NCBI RefSeq assembly: GCF_029227915.1 | Contig: NC_079880.1 | Location: 23,128,501 to 23,188,500 of the forward strand | Direction: 5' to 3' | Origin: Hydractinia symbiolongicarpus | Taxonomy: Eukaryota; Cnidaria; Hydrozoa; Anthoathecata; Hydractiniidae | DNA: 60,000 bases | Part shown: one piece after another, positions 1-12,789 of the stretch | Position numbering within the stretch: position 1 is the first letter of the stretch | How the letters are laid out: each line of letters starts with the position of its first letter | Notes under the pieces: model-generated | The model's input: the letters and a program-made list of their open reading frames with translations, nothing else | The model's database searches: none | What the model was told of the DNA's origin: nothing | Translations under genes and position numbers: made by a program

Positions 1-399
1 ACATAATCACATAATAAGATGTATACATATTTGAGATGTGTTATTTCTGACCTTATTATTATTGTTGTCGTAACTGTCTGGGTTGTGACTGTCAATGTTG
101 TAACTTTCTACTAACTAGATTTTACACCTTGCACGCCGTTGTTTTTCATATTTTGTCTGAAGTTTTGTTGGGAGGATTTCATGCGATTTGACATTTGATA
201 TTTTTTGTTAGATTTTAAGAACTTTTTTGTTAAATTATGACTTATATACTTTCTTTTTATGCATTTCCAGATTATTTTTTTTAGTAAAAGGCATATTCAA
301 TATACTGAAATGTTTGCTGATGTCATCAAAATTCGAATGACAGAACTTTTCAATTGTTTTTCTGCCTAAGTGGATTTTTCCACGGGCCTAATCGACTAG
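1..399 (+). mobile_element. 3' part of Helitron-like element, type A (cut by window edge)
   Basis: This stretch matches, in inverse orientation, the 3' parts of the type A copies that end at 13417 and 6037. The shared order is tandem purine-poor repeats, a conserved block near 115-200, and then the terminus. The end is a hairpin at 364-387 with stem GTGGA/TCCAC, then a short spacer and CTAG at 396-399. A 3' hairpin followed by CTRR is the known Helitron 3' end. The 5' part lies outside the window. No Rep/helicase coding is visible, so the element is presumed non-autonomous. Confidence 0.7.
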
Positions 400-1129
400 T
401 CTCTATAATAATACGCTAGGTGTGTCTGTGACAGGCAAAGTGGATGTCTTCATTTTCCTTTGATGTTGCCGAAAAATACATGTCTAATAAGTTAAATTTT
501 CTGACGTTACGACGCGACGAAAATAACACTACTTTAACGTCAATATCCTATATTAAATTAATGATGCCATTACAGTGCACCTAAAACTTTGAGGCCAAAT
601 AACTTGGAAACGAGGTGGTGACGTCAATGATTTTTCACCGCGTGGGTAACTAAGGACCAACTAGGACCAATTTCGGTAATTTTCCCAAACCTGGGTCCCC
701 GAATCCGTTTCGGAATGGACGGGTTGATGACGTCATCGAAAAACCTTTAAATCCTAATAACTCTGCAACCGTTTGTCAAAAATACGCGATCCTATACATT
801 TTCTTGATAAGCGTTTCAAGACCTATACAATGAAGGCAGCAGGTATACAAATTTCTAAAAAAAAAAATTTGGGGGGTTTGACTGGCGATTGCTGACATCA
901 GCAAAATGTTAAAACCCTTATGTCTCATTAACTGCTTATCAAAAAGATATGATCATATACATTTTCTTGGTCAGCGTTTTAACATCTGCATAGTACAGGC
1001 AACGAATAAACTAAATTTCGCCAAATATTTTTGTAATTGCACTGCTGACTTCAGCAAAAAATCTAAAACAACCTACTTTTCCATTGTCTTTCTGCCTAAG
1101 TGGATTTTTCCACGGGCCTTATCGACTAG
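400..1129 (+). mobile_element. Complete Helitron-like element, type B
   Basis: The 5' end is TCTCTATAATAATACG directly after the CTAG of the upstream type A element. The 3' end is the hairpin at 1094-1117 followed by CTAG at 1126-1129. Related copies lie on the minus strand at 8617-9350 and 12790-13416. The body contains near-palindromic GCTGAC-TCAGC blocks and a conserved block around 600-760. The 116-residue open frame at 906-1256 is fortuitous: it runs through the hairpin terminus into the next element and a GT microsatellite. Confidence 0.7.
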
Positions 1130-1131
1130 TA

Positions 1132-1523
1132 TCTTAATAATTATACACAGTGTATGTGTGTGTGTGTGTGTGTTGTGTCTGTCTGTCTGTAACAGGCAAT
1201 GTGAATGTGTTCATTTTCCTTTCATGTCACCTAAAAACTTATGTCTCAAATGTTAAATTTTTTGGGTAACTAGGGAACACCTGGAACCAATATTGGAAAG
1301 TTGCCCAAACTTGGGTCCCTGAATCCGTTTCGGAATGGACGGGTTGATGACGTCAAACCCCAATATCACTGCAACTGTTTGTCAAAGATACATGATCCAA
1401 TACATTTTATCAGCGTTTCAAGATCTATACGATGAAGGCATCGGGTATATAAAATTCTGAAAAACATTTTGGTGTGTTTTTGCAGCTCTTTGCGGACGTC
1501 AGCAAAATTATCTTATCGATTAG
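1132..1523 (+). mobile_element. Internally deleted Helitron-like type B copy
   Basis: It begins TCTTAATAATTATACAC two bases after the CTAG of the previous copy and includes a GT/CTGT microsatellite near 1150-1190. It repeats the type B block containing the 'gtttcggaatggacgggttgatgacgtca' region in shortened form. It ends at GATTAG (1518-1523) without the terminal hairpin. A further TC-starting end with ATAATAATACG begins at 1524, so a fourth unit may start there, but its body is not recognised. Confidence 0.5.
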
Positions 1524-1559
1524 TCGATATAATAATACGTTTGTGTGAGTGACTATGTG

Positions 1560-4500
1560 AGTTCACGGCACAGAAATTATTCGTCATTTTGTCAGAGCTC
1601 ACGCATTTTCTTCCCAAAGCGTGGCGTTACGCTAAAATTTAGTAAGCTAGAAAAAATTGCTACACGGGGTTTATGTGTTGTTTATTTAAAAAGCGGTACG
1701 GTAAAATAATTTAATTTTATGCCCGGTTTACTATGTGCGCGCCGTATTTCAAGAAAACAAGTTGTTTATGAACTGAAATAAGAAAATCAATGCAAAAAGG
1801 TTGTCTCTTTTTCAAATTAATCCTGAAAAAAGTTTTTTCAAACAAGGCATGCCAATGTTTACTTATCATGAGGTTAGCATAAAGCTTTTTGTTCTGCTAC
1901 ATTTTCCATTTTGGCGTTCCGGGACCGAGGTTGCGTCCTTTTATAGAAAATCCATCGGATTTTAATATGAATCTAGGGGTAAGAACCGGTATTTGCTAGA
2001 CATTAAAGAGAGTTTGTTCATAATGCGGGATAGTCCCCAGTTGAATAACAACATTAGATCTGCTCCATTGTATTTATACAATTAGTATTTAATCTGTAAT
2101 TATGGTTACTGTTAAACTTGTATATACTTAGGATAACTTTGTGCGTTTTTGTTTGCTTGAAAATGGGTGTGTGAAACACCCGAAACGTCGCAAATAATCT
2201 AGTTTTTTTTAATGTAATTCGGATCTAAAATGTAAAAAACAAACTGTTGTTGTCGAACGAAATTTGTGTTGTTAGTTAGAAATATTTAAAAAAAACAAAA
2301 ACGTACGATGATATAGTAACACAAAGAGAATTGATTGAAAAAGTATCAAACAATTTTATACTCGTCCAATTTATTCTCTTTGCGTTGAAGCGAAGCATAG
2401 TATTTGAAGTAAAAAACTGATTGAACTTTTATCCAGAGAACTCTAGCATCTACCTACTGAGAAAGCGAAAGAAAGGCAGGTGTGTTGTTTAGATTATTTG
2501 TTAGAGAAATAAAGTTGGATGTATATCGATTTTTCAACCGTTTCAACTTTCAGAGCAAAAATTTTCTCTTAAACAAAAAGTTTTTTGTTGTGTCTTGAGG
2601 TAGAACATTTTTCTTCAAGCACTTTTTTGTAAGAACTTACTCTGAACAAAGGGTCAGAAGCAAAAAAAATATCCTAGGAAAATTTTTAAGCTTGATTGTT
2701 TGTTCTAAATAGGAACATTTATATAACTCACAAAATTGATCAGAAGTTTTCTTTTTTATTGTATAATGAAACAAACTGAACTTTTTTCTGTCCAAGCAAT
2801 AGGTTGTTGTAGAAATTACCATTAGCTATAGTAACGTATAGCAGGCTTTATTTTTTAAGTCATTATGTATTTTCAGACTATAGTCATATTAAGAATAATG
2901 AGGAAAGTATTTGTCCAAAAAGCTAAGAACATTGAGGCTGAAACTGAAACACACTATTCTTATAAAAAACAGCTTGTATATCCTAGAGAAGAATTTTATA
3001 TAAACTGTAAAAAGTAATTTTCCGTTATTACTGTTTTTAACGCTACAGTGTGTGGTGATTCAGTGTTGTTGTCTTTATTCTAAACATAACCAAATGTAAG
3101 AAAACTTAAATCAATGTTTACATCTGTTACGTTACAATCTTTTGAAATATATCCGATTTTTAAATTCAAAAATGTTGCATTGTTATCATGCACGGCACGT
3201 TTGCACTACTTTCTTGATACCTAAAATCAAAATTATTGATTTTCTTGAATATGAGTTTGGGTCTGTTTGGCAAATAGTTCCTTCAAGATTTTGGATTGAA
3301 ATATTGCGGTATACATACAATATGTCGAAATGATTTAAGTTTTTATTTTCTATTTTATGAGTTAATAGCTGTTGATTTAAAATATTCCGTTTAAAGCTTT
3401 GGAATAGAAGGGTTGCCGTATGCATTAGACTAAATAGGTAATTTTTGTGTGACGTGTTACAAACTGTACGTGTGGAAACTTTGTATAAACTTTCTTGTAT
3501 GACTTACTTGACTGGTACACTATTTTCCGTGGTGTACTTTTGGCATGATAAAGCAGATTTAGCTTTTTACATAGCGGTTGGTAGACACCTTCTATTTTGT
3601 TGGACATTTTAAGAGATATACAGATTAGTAGATATATATATTGAGTGTTTGACATCGATCAGCTTTTTTCTGAATGTAACATTTTGAATGATATAAATTT
3701 TAAGGGTGAGATGTATTTTGAAATGCTTTGGTAAACTTCTTTCCGAATACTTTTCGCATTGTCGGAGAGTCAGAGCAAGTAATTTTAGTAGATTTACATT
3801 TTAAATGTCACATTATACTGCAGTTGTTGGACACCTTCAATTTTTCTAATCATCTATATAATAATGCAGATTGTAAGATTCGCACTGCTGTATTGTGTGA
3901 ATTTTGATAGACGTATATCTGTTACATGAATTAAATGAGAAATACAGTTGATTCTTCCAGCTTGATAATCTTATAAAGCATATTATTGTATAGCATGTAG
4001 TACAAACAGCAATAGCTAACTTAAGCAAGTTCTACTGATTTTCACGCATGCGCAAGGAAATGTTCATTAGCGTGAGTGCGAAAAGGAATCTTAAACGCCT
4101 AAAAAATTGGCGTAATTTCAAAAGTTTCACATTTTTTGTAGCAAAAATTTATCTAAGAATAAGGTGGCAATACGATAAATTTCAGTTTATACTGTACTAC
4201 ACATCCGATTTCGCACCAGTGCAGAAAGAAACTGCTTAACAACGTCCACAGCAACCATTATCGACGACTTAAAGTAGCTTTCTAACCACTTTACTTTTAT
4301 TTAAGGCTTTCAATCTATTCATGTATCAATCCATACTTGCACTAAGACATTCATTACTGCTCGAGTTGCCACAAGATTTGATGCTTTAGAAATGCAAAAT
4401 TAAACCACAAGCTGCTGCAAAGTTGATTACATTGTGTGTTCTCAAATGTAAACGGCGAAATAGGATTAGTTTCACGCCGATTTTTTTCGTTTTGCAAAAA

Positions 4501-5940
4501 AAAAAAAATGGGCGTGAAAATGACCGTAATTAAGGTTTGTTAATGTTTTGTCAATTACTTTGACAAATAAGAGCGGTACATCAAATAAAACTGATTCAGG
4601 AAAGGTGTATTATGAGCCCCCTAATGAATCCTTAGTTCAGTATAAGATGTCAATAGGCAGCTAAAGCACAAGTTATTACATGTTGTCATTCGTCACAGCG
4701 TCCATTCTGGTTATGCGTATTTGTAGAATTGTTGAGGCTCACATAAAGTTGACATTTAAGCATTCTGTTTCCACCTAAATTACTACATGGAAGCCCGACA
4801 AATCTTTTGAACATGTTTAAGCTGAGATGTATTATGTAAATGTATTATGTGTAAATGTATTATGTCAGTTAACAAAGCTTCAAAACTTGTCAGATCACTG
4901 TACCAGAAAAAACAGAGAAAGCAAACATGCGGCGTTAATGCGTGCCCTGACTGAAGCTTTTAACTATTCTTTTCATTGTTTCTTTCAAATATTTTGAAAA
5001 TTAGGAACATTGTAAAATTGCAAGTATTTTCTTGTTTATGTTTAAAGGCCGTTTTTTTACGTTAGGAAAATCACCTGCGTAACGTATATTTGCTCAATCA
5101 ATCCGACGGCGTAAATTCATCAGTGCAAACGTGTTTGCGAAAATTAGCAAACGATCAAACGAACAAGTTTTTGAAAGCCTGAATTATCAAACATGCTAAA
5201 AAATACTTTCACAAAAGCCGTTATATTAATAAGTAAAATGCAAAACACGTTTTCCACGAAACAACACAACAAAAAGTTCAAGTTAATAAAATGTAAAGCA
5301 ATATCCTCTGCAAGAACGTACAGTAAAGAAAACAAGCACATTCCATTTAGCCTCGTTACATTTCTACAAGCGCCAATGCGTTACTATTTATTATCTTACT
5401 TATGTTGTGTATATGAAAACAAAAACTACCTTGGTAAACAAAAACTATCTTCTTCTTCTTTTTCTCCTTCTGAAATTTAAATTTCATATGCTGTACTCTG
5501 TTATGCAATGGGCGTCCATTCATACACAAATCTTTATTTTATAGAATAACTTTTAAACATTTAAAAAAGTAAATCACATTTTTACCTCACAATTTTCATC
5601 TAAGAATATGTATAAATTATTAAACAAGAAAAGAATCTCGTTCTTAGCCTTTTTTTTAGTTTTGTGTTACAGAGTGACAAATAACGTAAGAGACACTGGT
5701 AACCTGGTTGCAGTGACTGTAGATCAGATATAGAAGGGTATTTACATAAGTGGTGGAGTTTATGAATAAAAAAATTCCAATGAATGACTTTAGCTGAATG
5801 AAGCCTTTTTCAATTAACACAAGTCTTCTCTAGCTTTTTGATGAAATTATCTGAAGATTAAATTCTGCTCACCAGAATAATATACTGTTATAACATTATA
5901 TTAACGTTTCCCTTTGTCGTATCGTGGTGTTTTTAAGTGT
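1560..5940. other. AT-rich intergenic DNA with no supported gene
   Basis: Short open frames in this stretch (for example near 2637, 3142, 3425 and 5193) are under 100 codons, overlap on both strands, and show no recognisable domain or splice context. I see no RNA gene apart from the weak ribozyme-like motif listed separately. Confidence 0.6.
2152..2191 (+). ncRNA. Degenerate hammerhead-ribozyme-like motif
   Basis: A 6-bp stem GGGTGT/ACACCC (2165-2170 and 2176-2181) with a five-base loop is followed at once by GAAA (2182-2185) and CGTCGC. It is preceded by TTGAAAA, which resembles the CUGANGA core of hammerhead ribozymes with mismatches. Such motifs are known in Penelope-like elements and other retroelements. 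The core is imperfect here, so this is probably a decayed remnant or a coincidence. Confidence 0.25.
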
Positions 5941-5946
5941 TTTTAG

Positions 5947-5991
5947 GAATGACAGACAAGTTACAATATTATTGTAAGTTGTCTGTCATTC
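5947..5991. repeat. Near-perfect 45-nt palindrome
   Basis: Two 21-nt arms separated by ATT are complementary with a single mismatch. The arms begin GAATGACAGACAA. The palindrome lies about 45 bp from the 3' end of the type A Helitron copy at 6037. No function can be assigned. A small inverted-repeat transposon relic or a stem-forming site are both possible. Confidence 0.6.
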
Positions 5992-7089
5992 ACTTCGAAA
6001 CTTTTCTTATTTTGCCTATCTTAATATTTATATGTACTAGTTGAAAAGGCCCGTGGAAAAATCCACTTAGGCAAAAGGCCAATGAAAAATAGGTTGCTTT
6101 AGATGTTTTGCTGACGTCAGTAGTGCATATATAAAAAAAAATTGTTTTTAAAATCTTACACAAAATGTCAAATGTCAAATCGCATTAAATCCTCCACACA
6201 AATCTTACACAAAATCAAAAAGAGCAGCTTGGAAGGTGTAAAATCTAGTTAAAAAAAAGTTACAACAACGATACTCACAAAATCGACACTCACAAAATCG
6301 ACACTCACAACACCAATACTCACAAAACCGACAGTTACAACACCGACAGTCACAACACGGATAATAACAATGTCAGAAATAACGCATCTAAAATATGTAC
6401 ATCTTATAAGTGATTATGTTGAAAACCCTCGGTATTTTACTCTCAAATGTTAAAAAAGAGGCCTGCAAGAGTTAGCACAAATCAACAAATATTGTCTTTC
6501 CCTTAAAAGCTTATACAAAAATATGAAAAAGCCATATATTTTCGAAAACATCAAATTTAAATCTAGAAAAATCAGTCATTTTGGTTGGATACCATCCTCT
6601 CCCACAAAAATCTACACAAAATGTAAAAATCAACCAGTTAAGAACACAAAAATTTTCCTTTTTAGTTCCGTACTGCCCTTTTTCCAACAATTTTAAACCT
6701 AAATGTAAAAAAATCAATGAGCAAAGAATAAACTTGAAATAACAAATATCATTATTTTGGAAACATTGTATACGGTTCGTAAACGAAAGTTTACACAAAA
6801 TGTAAAACAGATCGGTTTTTGAGAAACACATCTGAAAAAACAAATTTCATTCAGCATGTCGTATGTTACCATTACCCATCAATCTTCCACAAAAAGGTTA
6901 TGAAACATATCAAAATCTAGAAAAATCAGTCATTTCAGTCCATACAGTCATCACCCATTAGATTACAAAATAAGAAACAAAACAATAATAAATAACTTAA
7001 CACACACACTTTAAATTCTATAAAATTCGTTCCAATTGTCATATTGCATGTGGTCCCCTTGTAAATTGCACAGGTAATGTGAAAAAAAT

Positions 7090-7438
7090 TATAGATGAAT
7101 TTCAGCGGAACGTCATTTGTTTACTTTTTAGCGGTAAGCTCCTTGGCTCTGGCTTTTGGGTGGCAGGTAAAAAGATGCTAGGATTTGGTGAAGAAAAGGT
7201 CTTTTACTGTGGATTTCTTCTAACGGGACATCGTTGAGGTTATAAACTATTATCGAGTGTAAGTTGATGGGTTCTGATTTATTTGAATTCATTAAGAATG
7301 CCTCGTTTGAAGAAATGAAGTGATAATTACTTTGCTTCACCTCGCACCCCAATCTTTTTCCCTGCCACGCAAATGCCAAAGCCGAAAGAGCTTACCACTG
7401 AAAATGTAAACAACGGAATTCATCTATACTCTATTGGC
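7090..7438. mobile_element. 349-bp fold-back (MITE-like) element nested in the Helitron
   Basis: Inverted arms at about 7090-7167 and 7360-7438 match over their length. They begin TATAGATGAATT on one side and end AATTCATCTATA on the other. The related Helitron copy at 13417-15872 lacks this insert at the corresponding place, which supports a separate insertion. The 83-residue minus-strand frame at 7128-7379 falls inside the hairpin arms and is not a credible gene. Confidence 0.65.
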
Positions 7439-8059
7439 ATAAAAATACTATCCTGCAAATGTTCAAGTCTTTGAAAGATTTTGTAGGTAGCGAGCTAGCT
7501 TGTTACATCATAATTGCTCATAAAAGAAGAGAAATTGGGAAACTATAGTAGTTAGCTATAGATAATTAAAGAAGAGGAATAACAACAGAAGTCATAGGTT
7601 AGAGCTAGCCGTGGGATGGGGAGCTGGACTTGCTGGCTAACATTAGCTAGCTAACAGTAGCTAAGACACCCAGTCAAATATACTTAAACTTGGAACACTT
7701 AGCTAAAACTAAAGCTAGCTATTTATGCTTAGTAAAACACATATAAAGAGAATCAATAGTAATGTAAAATTAGTAACATTACAGTTCAACAAAACAAAGT
7801 TTTCCGTTTTTTAGTCAGCCAACAGCTTTATGTAGCATTTCGAATTTTAGTACAATACATTAGTTACGCGCCAGGGCACATAAATTATGCAACAAAACGT
7901 AAACAGTTATGGCTACATACGCGGTAAAATATAAAAAAATGTGGCTTTTCCTGGGAAATGCGAGTCTGCTTGATCCACTGACATAAAAACCAAATGTCTA
8001 AAAATATCAAAGTTCTTACTATTTGTGATTTCAAATCCACTTTAAACTCTAGCCTTTGT

Positions 8060-8397
8060 TTTCTACTTCTAACTTTACTTTACATCTAGCACCACTTCTC
8101 ACTTCACTTTTTTACTTCTTCCCTTGGTCTCTTTTCTTTTTAAATACATAGCTATGCTTTTTTAACCACTTTTTCCCTTTTTTTCAAGGTAAAGGGATCG
8201 TTCTTCTGTGCTTTTTTTGGTGGCCTTTATTTTATACTTCTAAATTTACTTTACTTCTAGCTCCACGTAGCTCCACTTTCACTTCCAACTTCACTTTTCT
8301 ACTTCTTCACTTGGACTTTTTTCTTTTTAATTATGCTTTATTCAACCACTTATTTTACTTTTTTCAAGATTGTTCTTTTGTGGGTTTTTTGGTGGCG
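8060..8397. repeat. Two-copy tandem duplication of about 170 bp
   Basis: The pyrimidine-rich segment running from a 'ctacttctaactttacttta' start to a 'ttttttggtgg' end occurs twice in succession, ending near 8223 and near 8395. The copies have diverged by small indels. It lies within the 5' half of type A copy 1. Confidence 0.55.
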
Positions 8398-8616
8398 AGA
8401 GGACACCATTTTTCGAAAGTTAGCCGTTAAATTTATCTCAGCAAATCAAATTGAGTCGTTTTCATCACGTGATGTAAACAAAGTAAACCCGCTAGCAAAA
8501 TGGACATAATCTTTTCGGCGACTTCAAAGAGAATTTCGGCAACATCAAAGGAAAATGGCGATATCAACTTTGCCTGTCACAGACAGACGGACACACTTAG
8601 CGTATTATTATAGAGA

Positions 8617-9350
8617 CTAGTCGATAAGGCCTGTGGAGAAATCCACTTAGGCAGGGGGACAATGTAAAAATTGGTTATTTTAGACCTTTTGCTGATGTCA
8701 GCAGTGCATAAACAAAAAGAGAATTGGTGAAATTTAGTAATTTGTTGTCTGTAATGTGTAGGGGTTGAAACGCTGATCAAAATAATGTATAGTATCGTAT
8801 GTGTCTGACAATCGCCTAAGGAGACATAAGGGTGTAAAAATTTTGCTGACGTCAGCAAAGTCCCTACCAAAAGTTGCAAAAAATATTTCTTTACAAATTC
8901 GTACACCCGTTGCATTCATCGTATAGATCTTGGAATGCTGATCAAGAAAATGTATAGGAACATGAACTTTTGACAAACGGTTGCAGAGATATTGGGGGTT
9001 GTAGGTTTTGTGATGACGTCATCTACCCGTCCATTCCGAAACGGATTCGGGGACCAATGGTTTGGGAAACTTACCCAAATTGGTCCTAGGTGGTCCCTAG
9101 TTACCCACGCGGTGAAAAATCATTGTCGTCACCACCTCGTTTCCAAGTTATTTGGCCTCAAGGTTTTAGGTGCACTGTAATGGTTTCATTAATTTAGTAT
9201 AAGATATTAACGTTAAAGTAGTGTAATTGACGTTGCGCCATAACGTCAGAAATTTTAACATTTGAGACATAACTTTTTCGGCTACATCAAAAGAAAATAA
9301 GCATATCCACTTTGCCTGTTACAAACAGACACAGTCTCTCACGTTCATTC
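8617..9350 (-). mobile_element. Helitron-like element, type B (5' end divergent)
   Basis: The 3' end on the minus strand is a GTGGATTTCTCCAC hairpin (8629-8652) and CTAG at 8617-8620. It abuts the 5' TC of type A copy 1 with no intervening base. The body matches the type B copy at 400-1129, including the block near 9040-9180. The 5' end near 9330-9350 has CTGTTTGTAACAGGC as in other copies, but the outermost bases differ, so the exact start is uncertain. Confidence 0.6.
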
Positions 9351-9359
9351 AGAATGTGA

Positions 9360-11285
9360 AATTCAGAATGCGCGTGCGCAAAATTCGCGAAATATTTTGT
9401 AATTTTTTCAAGATGGTAGACATCGTCGCATGCCTGATAAACATTGTTTTACAAATTGGATGCTCCACTGATTTTGAAAAAAGGCTGACTTTCATGACTA
9501 CAAAGCGTTTGTTTTAATTTTATAATGTTTGATAACATGTTGGCGAAGACAAAAAAATTGTTGGTGGCTATGGCGAAAAGCAAAAAAACGAAAGAAGAAC
9601 ATTTCATTGTCAAGAACGTATTTTTTTCCGACAGGGGCAAAAGGAGCATATAAAAATGCCTAAAACTAACATTCTAAAGTTTTCCAAGCCTATTCATAGT
9701 TATTTTTATTAATTTCAAACATCGTATTACCAGAAGAAATCAACGTCCTGGTGCTTACATTTTTTTGCTCTGAAAAATTTGCCTTCAAAGTCAAGATATT
9801 TTGGTGGCCTGTAGCTAGCTATAAATCTTTTCAATGCTGGGCCTCTGCTCTCCTAGCAACACATTGTTATTATGACTAAAGTACTGTGTATAGCTTTACA
9901 ACTTTGTGCATAAACATGGTAGCCTTAAAGTAAAATACCTAAGGGTAGTCAATAAGGAGTGTAGTACACTGTGTTGTTTAAAAAATATAGTGTGAATAGA
10001 ACTATTTTATTGCGTTTACAATTGTTTATCACCAATTATGACGTGTTATTCTATTTCTTACCTAAATTTCGGATTTACGATTCCTAGTGTCGAGAGATGC
10101 TAATACACGAGTTCACAGTTTCACAGTCTTTCTTTTGTTACCACGTCTTATTGAGAATTAAAAAGAAAAGAATTAACTGTAATGAATTAAGAAGGCTTTA
10201 GAAAATGAGAAATATTCATAATGCATATGGTCAAAGCCTTATTCGTGGTGGTTATTCCTCCATTAGGTGATTTTAATGAGTTTGCATGAATAATTTTTAT
10301 TATTATTATTATCATACTATCTGATGGAAAATAAATAAATAAATAAATAACTATTAAATTCACTCTGTTTACTTCCTTTTTTTAATACAGAACATAAGTA
10401 AACGACTTAAACTGTGAAGAGGTGTATTGTGGAAAAAATGATTTTGTGGAACCTCTTGACCCCTGTGGGCTTTTGTTGCAAAAAAGTATTGCATTTCATT
10501 AATAAGTATTATTATAATAAGTATATATAATAAGTATATTTTATACAAAAGCTAATGATTTTCACAGAAAATATTCCTTAGAGCATCATTGAAAAATTAA
10601 TTTGTTTTTTGCCAAAACCCCTTGAACAAGAACTTTCAAAGTTTCACGGGGGAAAAGTTCCGCTAGGAAAAAAATAGCGAAATAATGAGTATTTACATTC
10701 GCGAATAAGTGATTAAATATACTTCGCTTAAAATAACTTAATTTTATATTTGCTCCTATACAATTTATATGCACGTCTTTTTTACCTGCACAAGCTTAAC
10801 ATTCCAGTCAATATGAAATGTCTATGAAATACATTTAAAGAAAATCCAAGGCAAAAAATTTATTTCAAAATTTATTCTGTTAAGGTAATGTAAATATTAA
10901 AAATCCACTGTCATAATTTTATTAGTATCCATGTGGCATCAACAACCTGTTAAATTGTTTATGGATTACTCCTTGTATGGTTTCAATTGTTTGGGATACT
11001 TTTTGTTGCAAACACAACTACTATGCACATTATATGGTTCTTATTGGAAGACTTATTTAAAGAATTATGTTAATGTACAGTTTTTATTTTCATGTTTGCT
11101 AAATGAAATAGACTTTTCTTCACGAGTCCTAAGGTGCATGTTCATAGGGGAAATATTTCCTCGGGAACCGGGTAAATGTTTCAGCATGATATGAAGTCAA
11201 GATCTCGGGTTGTTAACAAACTCTTAACAAAATTTAGTTGCGTTCATATGAGAGAAAACATTTACCCGCCTACCAACTGATGACC
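9360..11285. other. AT-rich intergenic DNA with no supported gene
   Basis: It contains small ATT and AAAT repeats near 10290-10350 and several chance frames under 90 codons. I see no domain, RNA gene or mobile element terminus. Confidence 0.5.
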
Positions 11286-11660
11286 GACTGATAGCCTTGT
11301 GGTAGAGCGTTCGCTTTCAGTGCGGGAGGTCTTGGGTTCAAACCCCGGCCGAGTCATGCCAGAGACTATAAAAGTGTGAATCTATCCTTTCTGCTTAGCG
11401 CTCAGCATGAGAATAGGATTGATATCTTAGGCGGTTGTCTAGTTGAGCGATTGCTGTGCTTGCACGACTTTCGTAGCTCAAATGGGAGCTTTAAATGCGC
11501 TAGGACCCCCTTCGCAGGACCCTCGTTGATAGCAGTACCAATAGGAACTGAAGAGGCTACCAAAAAACAGAAGTTTCCTCAGCAGGCGAGAAATTTATGT
11601 CGATTGGGCATAATTTTTAAAAATAAACAATAGATTCTTATCACAATAAACAATAGAAAC
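11286..11660 (+). mobile_element. tRNA-derived SINE
   Basis: The head at 11286-11355 resembles a tRNA gene: an A-box-like TAGCCTTGTGG, a matching B box GGTTCAAACCC, and four paired acceptor bases GACT/AGTC. The other acceptor bases do not pair, so it is not a functional tRNA. A SINE body follows, containing CTGCTTAGCGCTCAGCAT. The tail carries a twice-repeated AATAAACAATAGA unit near 11620-11660. The 85-residue frame at 11376-11633 lies in the body and is a chance frame. The family name is not assigned. Confidence 0.6.
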
Positions 11661-12600
11661 TTATCACATGGTATTTTCTCACCTGAGGAAAAGTTTTCTC
11701 GCCCATGCCATATGAGCAGAAAGTAAAAATTATATTATGCTGAAATATTTCCCCGCTATCCGAGGAAATATTTGATATGAACAGCCCCTAAATATGACAT
11801 TTTGCACTTAACAGCAAAAGCGTGGCAGTACTTATTGTTCAAAGCATTCAAAAGGCTTTATTTGGTTTATTTTTCCACAGTTTAATTAACAGCCAGAGCT
11901 AGCTATATATAAAACCGAAACTGCCACTTAGCCTCTTGGAGTGCTCTTAAAACATGTTCTTATTTCATCCAAATTTAAGACTTGTATTCTTTGGCCAAAA
12001 ATTAACCCATGTGCTATTACATTGAAGATAATGCAAATGTGTGGCCACCTATATCAATCTGCTATATCTTAAGGTTTTGCTGCATTTTTTCCCTGTCCTA
12101 GCATTTATGGCTAGCTACCCAATGGCCTGCTACACTGTATCTAGGTATTCTTGATCTACCACACTTTCATACTTAAATTTTGCAAATCAGAGTGAAATCA
12201 AAAGAACTGTTAAATGTAATAATGAGATTAATTTAACCTTTTTTGATTATCTAAGACTTATAGAACTTTTTGCATGTCGATCTGTTGGCCATGTTTGTTG
12301 ATATTCAAGGAGGCTAGCTGGCCAAACACCCTTACCGTGGAAAATGCTTAAAAACTTTTAGTAAAAAAATGTAAGCAAAATAAGGTTTTTTGCAGCGGAA
12401 AGACAAATCCCGTAGCTTTTCAAAATATATATACTTTACTGGGTAAAAAACTTTAGTTCTCTCTCAAATTTTGGTAGAATATAGGAATTCTGCAAATTTG
12501 TCGGATAAATAAACCCTTTCGTTTACGTTGCCACAACAAAAGCAAACCCGTCGTTTTCAGTGTTTATACGGAGCCTTGGCCACACTTATTATAATAAAAT
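11661..12600. other. Intergenic DNA, nothing recognised
   Basis: There are no frames above 60 codons with protein-like composition, no tandem arrays and no element termini that I could identify. Confidence 0.5.
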
Positions 12601-12789
12601 ACAAATTAAACAATATTTTAGCACCATGCCTTGTAATTTAGCATGTTAAGTCAGGTATGTCGAGATTATGACGTCATCATTGCCACGGAATTTTTGCGTT
12701 TTGAGATTTAAAAAGTTAGCGCATGCGCAGACTGAATTTCCCGTGTACGAGTGGAACTGAATGACCGTGCTCTGTATTAATATAAGAGA
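12600..12789 (-). mobile_element. Possible 5' end of a further Helitron-like unit
   Basis: On the minus strand TCTCTTATATTAATACAG starts at 12789 and is preceded by an A at 12790, which fits an A|TC insertion. It replaces the expected 3' third of the type B copy at 12790-13416. The body and 3' end are not recognised, so only the start is supported. Confidence 0.35.

Larger units (their letters stand above)
6037..8616 (-). mobile_element. Complete Helitron-like element, type A, copy 1
   Basis: Read on the minus strand it begins TCTCTATAATAATACG at 8616. It ends with the GTGGATTTTTCCAC hairpin (inside 6048-6072) and CTAG (6037-6040), followed by a T as expected for A|T insertion. It shares its ends and long internal stretches with the copy at 13417-15872, including a reiterated 'ctcacaaaatcgaca' tract near 6276-6360. 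Internal additions are a fold-back element at 7090-7438 and a tandem duplication at 8060-8397. There is no helicase or Rep coding, and short frames at 6511-6843 and 7128-7379 show no domain. Confidence 0.65.

Noticed and set aside
7128-7379. Minus-strand 83-codon frame as a Helitron cargo gene
   Set aside because: It lies inside the arms of the nested fold-back element and is absent from the other type A copy.
11286-11355. Functional tRNA gene
   Set aside because: The B box is good but the acceptor stem is only partly paired and a SINE body follows directly.
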